NCBI GenBank assembly: GCA_039179985.1
Contig: JBCDED010000008.1
Coordinates: 3,843 to 67,842 of the forward strand
From: JBCCMQ01 sp039179985
GTDB taxonomy: Bacteria > Pseudomonadota > Alphaproteobacteria > Rhodobacterales > Rhodobacteraceae
Reading direction: 5' to 3'
DNA: 64,000 nt
Below the pieces are notes generated by a model, which had not been told where the DNA came from, did not search any database, and worked only from the letters and a program-made list of their open reading frames with translations. Each line of letters opens with the position of its first letter. The first letter of the stretch is position 1. Position numbers and translations under genes: made by a program. Shown piece by piece: positions 43,162 to 51,681 of the stretch.

Positions 43162-45801
43162 ATGTTTCGCATTCGGCCCACACTCTTTCTACTAACCTCA
43201 CTCTTTGTCGCCTTTGTCATTGTGGTCAGCAGCGCCATCGTCATCGGCCTGTCGTTTAAATCTGCACGGCAGGTTGCGGCCTCAGGGGTCACAGAACAAG
43301 CCGCACAGGTCAGCGCGCTCGTCGCGAAACAAGCCGGAGGCGCGGTGCGTTTCGGCAAAACGGACGTTTTGAAAGCCCTGCTCGACGATACGCTTTTGGC
43401 CGCGAAGGGTCAGGCGACGGCGGCCTCGGTCCTGTCTGCCGACGGTTCTTTTCTGGCCAGTGCGGACCAGTCCGCCGGGACCGGCGCCGTACCGCAGGTG
43501 CTTTCCGATCTCTCCCGAGGCGTACTTGCAACCGGCGAGGCAGCCGCCTCTGCCGATGGATTGTCTGTGGCTCTACCCATTCGCTTTGGGCCGGAGGCCG
43601 ATTTCGTTTGCGTTCTGGCGATGGAATGGACCCCCGAAGCCGTGCTCTCAGGCATCAAGGACCAACAGTTGCGGACAATCGCCACTTCTGCCGCGGTTAT
43701 GGGCGTTGCTCTTTTGTCAGCATTTGCCTTTTTTGGCGCCAAACTGACCCGTCCGCTCCGCCGCCTTTCACGCGCAATCACAGAGCTTTCCACGGGCAAT
43801 ACCGCAGTTGAGGTTCCGGAACGCCACCGAAAGGATGAAATCGGGTCCATTGCCGAAGCGGTCGAAAACCTGAGGCTCAAGCTTGTGGACAAGGCGCGCC
43901 TGGAAAGCGAGACGGCCTTCCGGGACGCGGCCCTCGAAACTTCGGCGGTACCGACGGTCCTCGTGGGTCCGGACGGCAAGATACGCCACTGCAACCAAGC
44001 CGCTCTCGGTTTTTTTGAGACGGCGGCAGAGACGTTTGCGGCGCAGAGACCCAGTTTTGATGGAAATCAGCCCATTGGCGTTGACCTTGGCCTCTTGCTT
44101 GGACCAGAGACCATCGATGGCGGGTCAGCCGACCAACGTGTTCTGGCAAATCACCTTGCGGATCCCGCTGCTCTGCCTTGCAAGCTCGAAATCGTAATGG
44201 GCGATATGTGGCTCAGCCTGTCCGTCGCATCGGTCTGCGCGCATGACGGGGAAGCGCTTGGGGCGGTCGTCAACATCGAGAACGCGACAGAGCAGCGTAA
44301 GGCGCAGGCACTGATTTCCACCCTGAAAGACAAAATGGCGGTTGCAGAATTCACGCCCGACGGGCTGCTTGCGTCCGGAAACGAACCCTTCACCGATGCG
44401 CTCGGCACCGCAGAACCGCCCAATGGTCGCCGAGCCTGGGACCTCATGGATCTGCGGGAAGTGGCTGGTCGGGACAACCAGGAAGGCTGGAAGCACATAC
44501 TCGAGGCGCAGCTCGTTTCCGGGGACATCCCGCTCAGGGATTCGTCGGGCACACGCCTGCAAGGGTTTCTCAACGTGGTCCGGGACAACGCGGGCGTTGC
44601 GCAGAGGGTCATTCTCATGGCCAGCGATATCTCAGCGGCCTTCGGCGCGGCAGAGGATGCAAAGGAGCATGCACAGAAGCTGACCGAAGCCCAGAAGGAC
44701 GTTGTCACCAACCTTGGTGTCGCGCTTCGGCACCTGAGCGACGGGGATTTGACGGCACAGATCGAAACACCTTTCAGCGACGAATACGAACCGCTCAGGG
44801 CCGACTTCAACAAAGCGACGTCCGGTCTCTCGGATGCCACGGCCGAAGTCGTGATGCTTGCCCAGACGCTTGGCAGCGAGACCGCGGGCATTTCCCAGTC
44901 CGCCGACGGCCTGGCGCGTCGCACCGAAACATCGGCAGCAACACTGGAAGAGACCGCCTCCGCAATGGACGAACTGACGTCATCGGTCGCCGCGGCATCT
45001 GACGGTGCACTGGAAGCCACCCGCATCGTCGCCAAAGCCAAGGACAGGGCAACTGAGGGACGGGAAGTCGTCCGCAAATCCGTCGCGGCCATGTCTGAGA
45101 TCGAGAGTTCTTCCGGGAAGATCGCCAAAATCGTGGATGTCATTGACGATATTGCCTTTCAGACCAACTTGCTTGCCCTGAACGCGGGCGTTGAAGCTGC
45201 ACGGGCCGGCGATGCCGGGCGCGGCTTTGCGGTTGTGGCGTCGGAGGTGCGCGGCCTTGCCCAGCGGTCTTCTCAGGCCGCGGGCGAAATCAACACGCTG
45301 ATCTCTTCCAGCAGCAACCAGGTCAAAACCGGGGTGACCCTTGTGGACGAGGTCGGCAATGCACTGTCGGCCATTGTCGAGTCGGTCGAAGAGATCGACG
45401 CCCGCGTCGGCGAAATCGCAAACTCAGCCAAGGAGCAGTCAACGGGTCTTGCGGAAATCAACACTGCCGTGAACGACCTGGATCGCAACAGTCAGCAAAA
45501 CGCGGCGATGCTAGAGGAAACGACGGCCGCGAGCTACGCCCTGGCGCAGGTAGCCGAGCGCCTGACGGAAACCGTGGCCCAGTTTAAAACCGCTGGCCCG
45601 CCGCCGGAAAAACAACTGTTGACCAAACAGGTGCGCGCGAACGAAAGACCGGCACAGAGTGTGAGGCCGCAAAAGACACCCCAGACAAACCCACGATTGC
45701 CTTCAAAGGGCGCGCATTCGCCGGCGCAGGCAGCAGCCGCAGTCGCCGTGCCGGCCGAGGTGGTCGAGGAAACGCAGGAGGACAGCTGGGAACATTTCTG
45801 A
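43162..45801 (+). CDS. Methyl-accepting chemotaxis protein
   Basis: 879 residues. TM1 about 7-31, periplasmic single-Cache-like domain about 32-165, TM2 about 174-193, then HAMP about 194-245. One or two PAS-like regions follow (about 250-490) and a second HAMP-like unit (RHLSDGDLTAQIETPFSDEY, about 510-550). The long helical signalling domain has its tip at IDDIAFQTNLLALNAGVEAA and GDAGRGFAVVASEVRGLAQR (from about residue 660). The chain ends in an Ala/Pro/Lys-rich linker and SWEHF, close to the NWETF-type pentapeptide that docks CheR/CheB. It would signal to CheA. Confidence 0.95.
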   Translation: MFRIRPTLFLLTSLFVAFVIVVSSAIVIGLSFKSARQVAASGVTEQAAQVSALVAKQAGGAVRFGKTDVLKALLDDTLLAAKGQATAASVLSADGSFLASADQSAGTGAVPQVLSDLSRGVLATGEAAASADGLSVALPIRFGPEADFVCVLAMEWTPEAVLSGIKDQQLRTIATSAAVMGVALLSAFAFFGAKLTRPLRRLSRAITELSTGNTAVEVPERHRKDEIGSIAEAVENLRLKLVDKARLESETAFRDAALETSAVPTVLVGPDGKIRHCNQAALGFFETAAETFAAQRPSFDGNQPIGVDLGLLLGPETIDGGSADQRVLANHLADPAALPCKLEIVMGDMWLSLSVASVCAHDGEALGAVVNIENATEQRKAQALISTLKDKMAVAEFTPDGLLASGNEPFTDALGTAEPPNGRRAWDLMDLREVAGRDNQEGWKHILEAQLVSGDIPLRDSSGTRLQGFLNVVRDNAGVAQRVILMASDISAAFGAAEDAKEHAQKLTEAQKDVVTNLGVALRHLSDGDLTAQIETPFSDEYEPLRADFNKATSGLSDATAEVVMLAQTLGSETAGISQSADGLARRTETSAATLEETASAMDELTSSVAAASDGALEATRIVAKAKDRATEGREVVRKSVAAMSEIESSSGKIAKIVDVIDDIAFQTNLLALNAGVEAARAGDAGRGFAVVASEVRGLAQRSSQAAGEINTLISSSSNQVKTGVTLVDEVGNALSAIVESVEEIDARVGEIANSAKEQSTGLAEINTAVNDLDRNSQQNAAMLEETTAASYALAQVAERLTETVAQFKTAGPPPEKQLLTKQVRANERPAQSVRPQKTPQTNPRLPSKGAHSPAQAAAAVAVPAEVVEETQEDSWEHF

Positions 45802-45882
45802 GTGCCGCTCCGGGAACGCCGCCGGGGATCGGGAGTTGCGCCCTATCGCCGGTCGCATAAGGAGACCCGGTGATTGGCAGAC

Positions 45883-46125
45883 CTAGAAAGCCTTGAATGT
45901 CAGAGTAGTCAGCGTGCGCTCGATATCTTCGATATCGTGGACGTTCAGGTTGATGAACTTTCCCACATCCTCGCCTTCTGGAATATACAGTTTCATCAGC
46001 AGATCGAAATCCCCGGACGTCGAGTAGAGCTCGGAATGGACCTCTTTAAGCACGATCTTGTCCGCCACCCCATAGGCGGTGCCAGGCCGGCATCTGATCT
46101 GGACAAAAACGCATTGCATGGTCAT
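45883..46125 (-). CDS. Stand-alone Lrp/AsnC-type RAM (ligand-binding) domain protein
   Basis: 80 residues matching only the C-terminal RAM domain of Lrp/AsnC regulators: VFVQIRCRPGTAYGVADKI, VHSELYSTSGDFDLLMKLYI, then IERTLTTLTFKAF. The DNA-binding half is absent and there is no room for it. Such proteins form amino-acid-binding oligomers and may regulate through partners. It is last in a leftward set after the FAD oxidoreductase gene, 47 bases away. Confidence 0.85.
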   Translation of the reverse strand: MTMQCVFVQIRCRPGTAYGVADKIVLKEVHSELYSTSGDFDLLMKLYIPEGEDVGKFINLNVHDIEDIERTLTTLTFKAF

Positions 46126-46172
46126 CGCTCTCCTTGTCGGTGCAGCGATGCCGCGGGCCCCGGCTCAGCTCG

Positions 46173-47117
46173 TCACGCTGCACTTTCGGAATGCAGGATC
46201 GCCCCGGCCAAAGCAAGCCCGCTTGTGTAGGCGTCTTCCGCCCGGCCCCCAAGACACCAGTCGCCCCCGAGCCAGAGGTGCGCGCCCGGCGCGGTCCAAC
46301 ACGGCTGACCAAGCGGCCGAAGTGTTTGCGCATACCGCCAGCGGTGAGCCACCCAATTCACCTCGGCCACGGTGTAACCCGTAAACGCAAGAAACTGCGC
46401 AATCAGAGCGCGACCTGCGACCTCATGATCCTGGTCCAGGTGGGCTTCGCTCCAGGACGCATCCGCCTGCACTACCCAACGGACGCCTGGCCCAGCCCGG
46501 CCCGGTTTCGACGACTGACGCGCCACCCGCGCCAGCCCTGAAAGGGGCGAAAGCACGTCATCGGGGATTTCGGCCCGATCCTCCATTGCCGCGACCATCA
46601 GGGTCCAAGAGGGCGCCATTTCTACGCCAGCGAGCTCCGCCGGTGCCGCGTCCCCCAGAAGACGCGCGGCCTGCGGCACCGGGATTGCGAGCGCGAGCCT
46701 GGCCGCGTGTATCTCTCGGCCACCGGCATCAAGGCGCCACAGCGCCCTGTAGCGTGACACAGATTGCACCTGGCAGTCCCGGCGCACCTCAACCCCAACC
46801 GCCAGCGGCGCGACCAGCCCGGACATGCCCGGCAATCCCACGACACCGTGATCCGCCCAGGCCGCCGCGTGGCCTGCAGCCTGCGCGCCGTTCAGAAATT
46901 CCGAGAACGCCGCAGTCTCGGCGGATACCGCCACCGCGCCGTGGTCATAGGCGCCCTCTTGCCTGCGGCGGGTTGCCAGGCGCCCTCCGAGGCCCCGGCT
47001 TTTTTCGAGCACCACCGGCGCGTGCCCGGCCTGCCGGAGGGCCGCGGCACAGGTGAGCCCGGCAAGACCGGCGCCGACAATGACAATCGGCAGCACCTGA
47101 TCAGCCCCGACGGTCAC
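46173..47117 (-). CDS. NAD(P)/FAD-dependent oxidoreductase (renalase/amine-oxidase-like)
   Basis: 314 residues from a GTG at 47117 that has AGAAGGAG seven bases ahead; upstream codons in the same frame overlap rlmE. Rossmann motif IVIVGAGLAGLTCAAALRQAG, then EKSRGLGGRLATRR, the FAD-proximal signature of this family, and C-terminal LWLGGDWCLGGRAEDAYTSG, the second FAD contact. Substrate unknown. It follows rlmE closely and is probably in the same transcript. Confidence 0.85.
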   Translation of the reverse strand: MTVGADQVLPIVIVGAGLAGLTCAAALRQAGHAPVVLEKSRGLGGRLATRRRQEGAYDHGAVAVSAETAAFSEFLNGAQAAGHAAAWADHGVVGLPGMSGLVAPLAVGVEVRRDCQVQSVSRYRALWRLDAGGREIHAARLALAIPVPQAARLLGDAAPAELAGVEMAPSWTLMVAAMEDRAEIPDDVLSPLSGLARVARQSSKPGRAGPGVRWVVQADASWSEAHLDQDHEVAGRALIAQFLAFTGYTVAEVNWVAHRWRYAQTLRPLGQPCWTAPGAHLWLGGDWCLGGRAEDAYTSGLALAGAILHSESAA

Positions 47118-47145
47118 GGACGCTCCTTCTGGATCTGGTCCAATC

Positions 47146-47877
47146 TCATTTGAGCGCGAGGGCATCCACGGGCCCGCCGCCCCGGAACCCCCGGGCGACA
47201 ACAAATTTTTCCGAGCTGTCGGCGCGACTGGCCGGCGGCTTAACATTGGCCACGGAGGAAAACTCTTGCTTCAGGCGCTTCTGCAACTCGCCCTCGGCTC
47301 CGCCCGCCAGCACTTTGGCCACGAAGGTGCCACCGGGGGCGAGCACATCGAAGGCAAGTTCCGCCGCCGCCTCGCAAAGCGCCATGATGCGCAGGTGGTC
47401 GGTTTGTTTATGCCCTGACGAGGCCGCGGCCATGTCCGACATAACCACGTCAGCGGGCCCGCCCAGCCAGGCTTTGACCTGCGTGTCAGCCTCGTCTGAA
47501 AGAAAGTCCAGAACGTGCAAGTCTGCGCCTGCGACCGGTTCGATCTCTTTGAGGTCGAGCCCGATCACCCGGCCCAGGGGCTTGCCGGGCTTCTGGCCAA
47601 GCGCATTGACCCGCGCCACGGCCACCTGGCTCCATCCGCCGGGCGCGGCACCAAGGTCGACGACCCGCGCGCCCGGCACCAGAAACCCGTACTTGTCATC
47701 AAGCTCGAGGATCTTATAGGCCGCCCGCCCGCGGTAGCCTTCGTCGCGCGCCCGCTTGACGTAAGGGTCGTTGAGCTGGCGTTCCAGCCACCGCGTACTC
47801 GATAGTTTGCGGCCGCGCGCCGAGCGCACCTTCTGGCGCAGGTCCCGCTGCCCTCGCCCGCTGGTCGGTTTCGACAT
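47146..47877 (-). CDS. rlmE: 23S rRNA 2'-O-methyltransferase (U2552)
   Basis: 243-residue RrmJ/FtsJ-type enzyme that methylates the ribose of U2552 in the 50S subunit. SAM-binding VVDLGAAPGGWSQVAV; the K-D-K-E tetrad is partly visible in the RRDAY-equivalent YVKRARDEGYRGRAAYK, DVVMSDMAA and GGTFVAKVLAGGAEGEL. Basic N-terminus (TSGRGQRDLRQKVRSARGRK) suits RNA binding. It starts 2 bases after the ppx/gppA stop. Confidence 0.94.
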   Translation of the reverse strand: MSKPTSGRGQRDLRQKVRSARGRKLSSTRWLERQLNDPYVKRARDEGYRGRAAYKILELDDKYGFLVPGARVVDLGAAPGGWSQVAVARVNALGQKPGKPLGRVIGLDLKEIEPVAGADLHVLDFLSDEADTQVKAWLGGPADVVMSDMAAASSGHKQTDHLRIMALCEAAAELAFDVLAPGGTFVAKVLAGGAEGELQKRLKQEFSSVANVKPPASRADSSEKFVVARGFRGGGPVDALALK

Positions 47878-47879
47878 GC

Positions 47880-48992
47880 TTAGGTGCTTTCTTCTTCAAG
47901 GACGCCGTCAGCACTCATTTGCGCGTAGAGCAGACCCTCCCGCAAACCGCGGTCAGCCACCGACAGCCGCTCGGTGGGCCAGAGCCGCAAGAGCGCCTGC
48001 AAAATCGCCGCACCCGACATGATCAGCGCGTGGCGGTCGCGCCCGATGCGCGGATCGGCGCGGCGTCCTGCGGGCCCGAGTGCCAGATACTGGCGAATGA
48101 CCGCGTCGATTTCGTCCGACGTCATGCGCAGCCCGTCGACCTTGTTGCGGTCATAGCGTTTGAGCCCGAGGTGGCTGGCGGCCACGGTCGTCACGGTACC
48201 GCTGGTGCCGATGATCTGAAAGCCGTCGCGCCCCTGATCGCTGGCATAGGGGGCAAAGTCGGCCAGCTCCTCTTCGAAAAAGCAACTCATCAGCGCGAAA
48301 CGTGCCACATCGTCGGTCACATCGGTGAACTGGTCGCGCAGGGTCGCAACGCCGAGCGGAACGGAAATCCAGTCCACCACCCGCGCGCCAAGACCCGCCA
48401 ACTGGCCCGCCTTGAACCCTTTGTGAAGCCCCATGATCGAGCGCGCGCGGTCCTGGGGGTCAACGCCAGAAAGATCGATCCAGACAAGCTCGGTCGACCC
48501 GCCGCCGATGTCCACCACCAGGAGTTGCTCGGTCTTGCGCGAGACAAGCGGCGCGCAGCTGACGACCGCCAAACGCGCCTCTTCTTCGGGCGGTATGATC
48601 TCCAAGGTAAGACCGGTTTCATCCTCGACCGACCGCAGGAACCCCGGGCCGTTTTCGGCGCGGCGGCAGGCTTCGGTCGCGACAAGGCGCATTTTCTGCA
48701 CCCTGTGCTTGGACAGCTTCTGCTGGCAGATCCGCAGGGCCTGAATGGTCCGGCCGATGGAACTGCGCGACAGGCGTCCCGAAGCTTCTAGACCAGCGCC
48801 GAGCTGGACGGACTTCGAAAAACTGTCCACGATTTCAAACTGAGTGCCCTTTGGCTGGGCAATCAGCATACGGCAGCTGTTCGTTCCCAGATCCAACGCA
48901 CCATAGAGGCTTGCCGGACCGGGCCTTTGCGGCGCGGGGGTGTCAACCGCTGTCAGGGACGCGCCCGCACCAATCGGACGCTCGGGCGTCAT
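47880..48992 (-). CDS. Ppx/GppA-family exopolyphosphatase/pppGpp phosphatase
   Basis: 370 residues of the ASKHA-fold Ppx/GppA family, which hydrolyses polyphosphate or pppGpp. Phosphate-1 motif YGALDLGTNSCRMLIA, phosphate-2 VVDIGGGSTELVW and the GTSGTVTTVAA adenosine-region motif are all intact. It is shorter than two-domain Ppx (about 500), so only the core catalytic part is present. The ATG at 48992 has GGAGGGCGAC ahead. It is first of the leftward ppx-rlmE-oxidoreductase-RAM set. Confidence 0.92.
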   Translation of the reverse strand: MTPERPIGAGASLTAVDTPAPQRPGPASLYGALDLGTNSCRMLIAQPKGTQFEIVDSFSKSVQLGAGLEASGRLSRSSIGRTIQALRICQQKLSKHRVQKMRLVATEACRRAENGPGFLRSVEDETGLTLEIIPPEEEARLAVVSCAPLVSRKTEQLLVVDIGGGSTELVWIDLSGVDPQDRARSIMGLHKGFKAGQLAGLGARVVDWISVPLGVATLRDQFTDVTDDVARFALMSCFFEEELADFAPYASDQGRDGFQIIGTSGTVTTVAASHLGLKRYDRNKVDGLRMTSDEIDAVIRQYLALGPAGRRADPRIGRDRHALIMSGAAILQALLRLWPTERLSVADRGLREGLLYAQMSADGVLEEEST

Positions 48993-49169
48993 TGTCGCCC
49001 TCCATTTCGAGTTAGCTTCAGGTTAGGCCCAGTACTGCTTTGGCGCAAGCGTGCATTCGGCGCGGCTCCGCCGGGCGCTTGACGTCGTTTCAGCCCGTCG
49101 CCATGTCGAAATCCGCCACATGTGTCAGGTGGCGGAGGCATATCAAGGACCGAACTGAAGGAATCGCCC

Positions 49170-49466
49170 ATGGCGCAGGTCACCATAGTCTACTGGCGGG
49201 ACATCCCGGCGCAGGTCATCGTCGGCAAGGGCCGGCGCGGCACCAAACGCCCCCTGCCCGAACGGTTTGAGCAGGCGATTGACCGCGCAGCCATGAAAAC
49301 CGGCGCGGCGGGCACGGACGCCTACCTTGCGGAATGGCGCAAGGCAGACCCGGTGGAGGTTGCCGGGGACGACAGCGACGCGGCCGACGCCGAAGTGGCG
49401 CGGATCGACAGGGAATTTGACGCAGCGCGGCTCAAGGCGCTGATCGACAACGACGGATGGGCCTGA
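49170..49466 (+). CDS. 'Virulence factor'-domain small protein (PF13769 type)
   Basis: 98 residues. QVTIVYWRDIPAQVIVGKGRRG opens the so-called Virulence_fact domain, with KRPLPERFEQAIDRAAMK following. Despite the name there is no evidence for virulence; in this bacterial group it regularly precedes a methylenetetrahydrofolate reductase gene. It ends 27 bases before that gene here and reads as the first gene of the one-carbon operon. A role in the folate/cobalamin methyl-transfer system is inferred from context. Confidence 0.85.
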   Translation: MAQVTIVYWRDIPAQVIVGKGRRGTKRPLPERFEQAIDRAAMKTGAAGTDAYLAEWRKADPVEVAGDDSDAADAEVARIDREFDAARLKALIDNDGWA

Positions 49467-49492
49467 GAACCCGAAGATTTTTGGAGGCTGCC

Positions 49493-50422
49493 ATGGCACT
49501 GGTGCCGTTTCTGAGACCCAAGACTGACCCCGGCGTCACACCAACCGACACAATGGCTGGGTTCCTGAGGGGTTTTTCCATCGAGGTGATGCCGCGCACG
49601 GCAGAGAAGATCGAGGATTTCAAGGCGATCCTGCCAGCGGGCACACGCGTCTACATCGCCCATATCGACGGTACGCCCATCGAGGATATGGTGCGCACCG
49701 CACGGCGGCTGGCCGAAGACGGGTTCCCGGTGATGCCGCATTTTCCAGCGCGCATCATAAAGGATGCCGCGACCCTTGGAGACTGGATCGCCCGCTACCA
49801 GGGCGAGGCGGGTGTCTCCCAGGCACTGCTTCTGGCCGGGGGCGTTGATGCCCCCCACGGCGACTTCCATTCGTCCATGCAGCTCATGGAGACGGGGCTT
49901 TTTGACAAGGCAGGTTTCACGCGGCTGCACGTTGCCGGACACCCGGAAGGGAACCGCGACATTGACCCCGATGGCGGGGATGCGGCGGTGATGGAGGCGC
50001 TGCACTGGAAACAGGACTTCTCTGAGCGCTCGGATGCCGAAATGGCCATCGCCACGCAATTCGCCTTCGAACCCGACCCGGTGATCGCCTGGGCCGACCG
50101 TTTGGCTGCAGAAGGCATCCATTTGCCCATCCACATTGGTGTCGCGGGTCCTGCGAAGCTTCAGACGCTGATCAAATTCGCCATCGCCTGCGGTGTCGGT
50201 CCGTCGCTGCGGGTTTTGCAGCGGCGCGCGCGGGATGTGACCAAGCTGGTGGTTCCGTTTGAACCGACAGACCTGGTGGCAAAGCTCGCCGAGCACAAGG
50301 CCGCGCACCCCGGGTTCGGCATTGAAGCCGTGCATTTCTTCCCCCTTGGCGGCATAAAGACAAACGCCGCCTGGGCCACCGAGTATTCCGGCCTTGCGCC
50401 GGCCGCTGCAGCGACTGCGTGA
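49493..50422 (+). CDS. Methylenetetrahydrofolate reductase family protein
   Basis: 309-residue MetF-like TIM-barrel flavoprotein converting 5,10-methylene- to 5-methyl-tetrahydrofolate. SIEVMPRTAEKIEDFK corresponds to the conserved catalytic-Glu strand; YIAHIDGTPIEDMVRTARRL, GFPVMPHFPARII and LLAGGVDAPHG follow; LPIHIGVAGPAKLQTL near the C-terminus binds folate in relatives. GGAGG precedes the ATG at 49493. It supplies methyl groups for the pterin methyltransferase encoded next. Confidence 0.87.
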   Translation: MALVPFLRPKTDPGVTPTDTMAGFLRGFSIEVMPRTAEKIEDFKAILPAGTRVYIAHIDGTPIEDMVRTARRLAEDGFPVMPHFPARIIKDAATLGDWIARYQGEAGVSQALLLAGGVDAPHGDFHSSMQLMETGLFDKAGFTRLHVAGHPEGNRDIDPDGGDAAVMEALHWKQDFSERSDAEMAIATQFAFEPDPVIAWADRLAAEGIHLPIHIGVAGPAKLQTLIKFAIACGVGPSLRVLQRRARDVTKLVVPFEPTDLVAKLAEHKAAHPGFGIEAVHFFPLGGIKTNAAWATEYSGLAPAAAATA

Positions 50423-50433
50423 CAAGGACAAAA

Positions 50434-51393
50434 ATGACCCGCACCGTACTGGAATCAAAAACAAAAACCGTCACAATAGGCTTTGAGGAACCGTTCTGCG
50501 TCATTGGCGAGCGGATCAATCCCACCGGCCGCAAAAAGCTGGCGGCCGAACTTGAGGCAGGGGATTTCTCTACCGTCGAGAAGGATGCGCTGGAACAGGT
50601 CGCTTGTGGTGCCATGGTGCTCGATGTGAATGCGGGCGTGGTCTACAACTCGAACCCCGACCCCAACATCACCGAACCGCCGTTGATGGCAAAGGTTCTG
50701 GAACTGGTGCAGGGGCTCGTCGATGTGCCGCTCTGCATCGATTCGAGCGTGCCCGGCGCCCTTGAACGGGGTCTGGAGGTGGCTGAGGGCCGTCCCCTCC
50801 TCAACAGCGTGACGGGCGAGGAAGAACGGCTTGAAGCCATCCTGCCGCTCGTGAAGAAATACAACGTCCCCGTGGTGGCGATCTCGAACGACGACACGGG
50901 CATTTCCGAAGACCCCGACGTGCGGTTTGCGGTCGCAAAGAAAATCGTGGAACGCGCCGCAGATCACGGCATCCCCGCCCACGACATTGTCGTCGATCCG
51001 CTGGTCATGCCCGTGGGTGCGATGGCCACCGCCGGTCAGCAGGTCTTTGCGCTTGTGCGGCGCTTGCGCGACGAGTTGGGCGTCAACACGACCTGTGGTG
51101 CGTCGAACATCAGCTTCGGTTTGCCGAACCGGCACGGAATCAACGCGGCCTTCCTGCCCATGGCCATCGGCGCCGGAATGACCAGCGCGATCATGAACCC
51201 CGTGCGCCCGGTAGAGATGGAAGCGATCCGCGCGGCGAACTTTCTGATGAACCATGACGCCAACGGTGGCGCCTGGATCAAGTTTTCCCGCGTGCTTGAG
51301 GCGACGAAGGAAGGCACACCCTTCCCTGAGGCTTCAAAGGCCGCCGCAGATGCCGGTGGCGGGCGCGGCGGGCGTCGCCGCCGGCGCGCCTGA
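50434..51393 (+). CDS. Methyltetrahydrofolate:corrinoid methyltransferase (pterin-binding domain)
   Basis: 319 residues with a DHPS-like pterin-binding barrel: FCVIGERINPTGRKKL, GAMVLDVNAGVVY, LCIDSSVPGALERGL, PLLNSVTGEEERLE and CGASNISFGLPNRHGI match the folate domain of MetH and AcsE/MtgA-type enzymes. It moves a methyl group from CH3-THF to cob(I)alamin on a partner protein. No B12-binding domain is fused. The chain ends in an unusual GG-rich, arginine-rich tail (GRRRRRA). ATG at 50434 with AAGGAC ahead. Confidence 0.92.
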   Translation: MTRTVLESKTKTVTIGFEEPFCVIGERINPTGRKKLAAELEAGDFSTVEKDALEQVACGAMVLDVNAGVVYNSNPDPNITEPPLMAKVLELVQGLVDVPLCIDSSVPGALERGLEVAEGRPLLNSVTGEEERLEAILPLVKKYNVPVVAISNDDTGISEDPDVRFAVAKKIVERAADHGIPAHDIVVDPLVMPVGAMATAGQQVFALVRRLRDELGVNTTCGASNISFGLPNRHGINAAFLPMAIGAGMTSAIMNPVRPVEMEAIRAANFLMNHDANGGAWIKFSRVLEATKEGTPFPEASKAAADAGGGRGGRRRRRA

Positions 51394-51404
51394 CCGGATA
51401 CCGC

Positions 51405-51440
51405 CCGCCGGACCCAGCTTTCTTTGCTGGAGTCCGGCGG
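51405..51440 (+). other. Strong hairpin in the leader between pterin methyltransferase and RACE genes
   Basis: CCGCCGGAC plus CCAGC (51405-51418) pairs with GCTGG, one bulged A, and GTCCGGCGG (51426-51440) around the 7-base loop TTTCTTT: a 14-bp stem. There is no U-run after it. It lies 11 bases past the upstream stop, in a 288-base gap in which I found no gene and no match to a cobalamin riboswitch B12 box. A weaker repeat, CCGGCGC/GCGCCGG (51631-51659), sits just ahead of the next start codon. Confidence 0.55.
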
Positions 51441-51681
51441 ATGCAGAACGGTCCATCCCAGGGCACTGCGACCGCCGGCGTCTGATCATGGTGGCACAGG
51501 CCAGCGCGCGTCCAGCTATCATCAGGCTGGCCAGTGCAGTCCTTCCCGTCCCTTTGGCGGTCTGACTGACCAGCCGGGGCGGTTGAGACGCCGCGATCCA
51601 TGCCTTAACTGACGCAGATGCGGCTTTTCACCGGCGCCGCCCGCATTATTGTGCGCCGGACACTGAGGACGAAACGAGCAC

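Noticed and set aside
51394..51681. Cobalamin riboswitch ahead of the RACE gene
   Set aside because: No B12 box or conserved cobalamin-aptamer core could be found on the coding strand; only unassigned hairpins remain.
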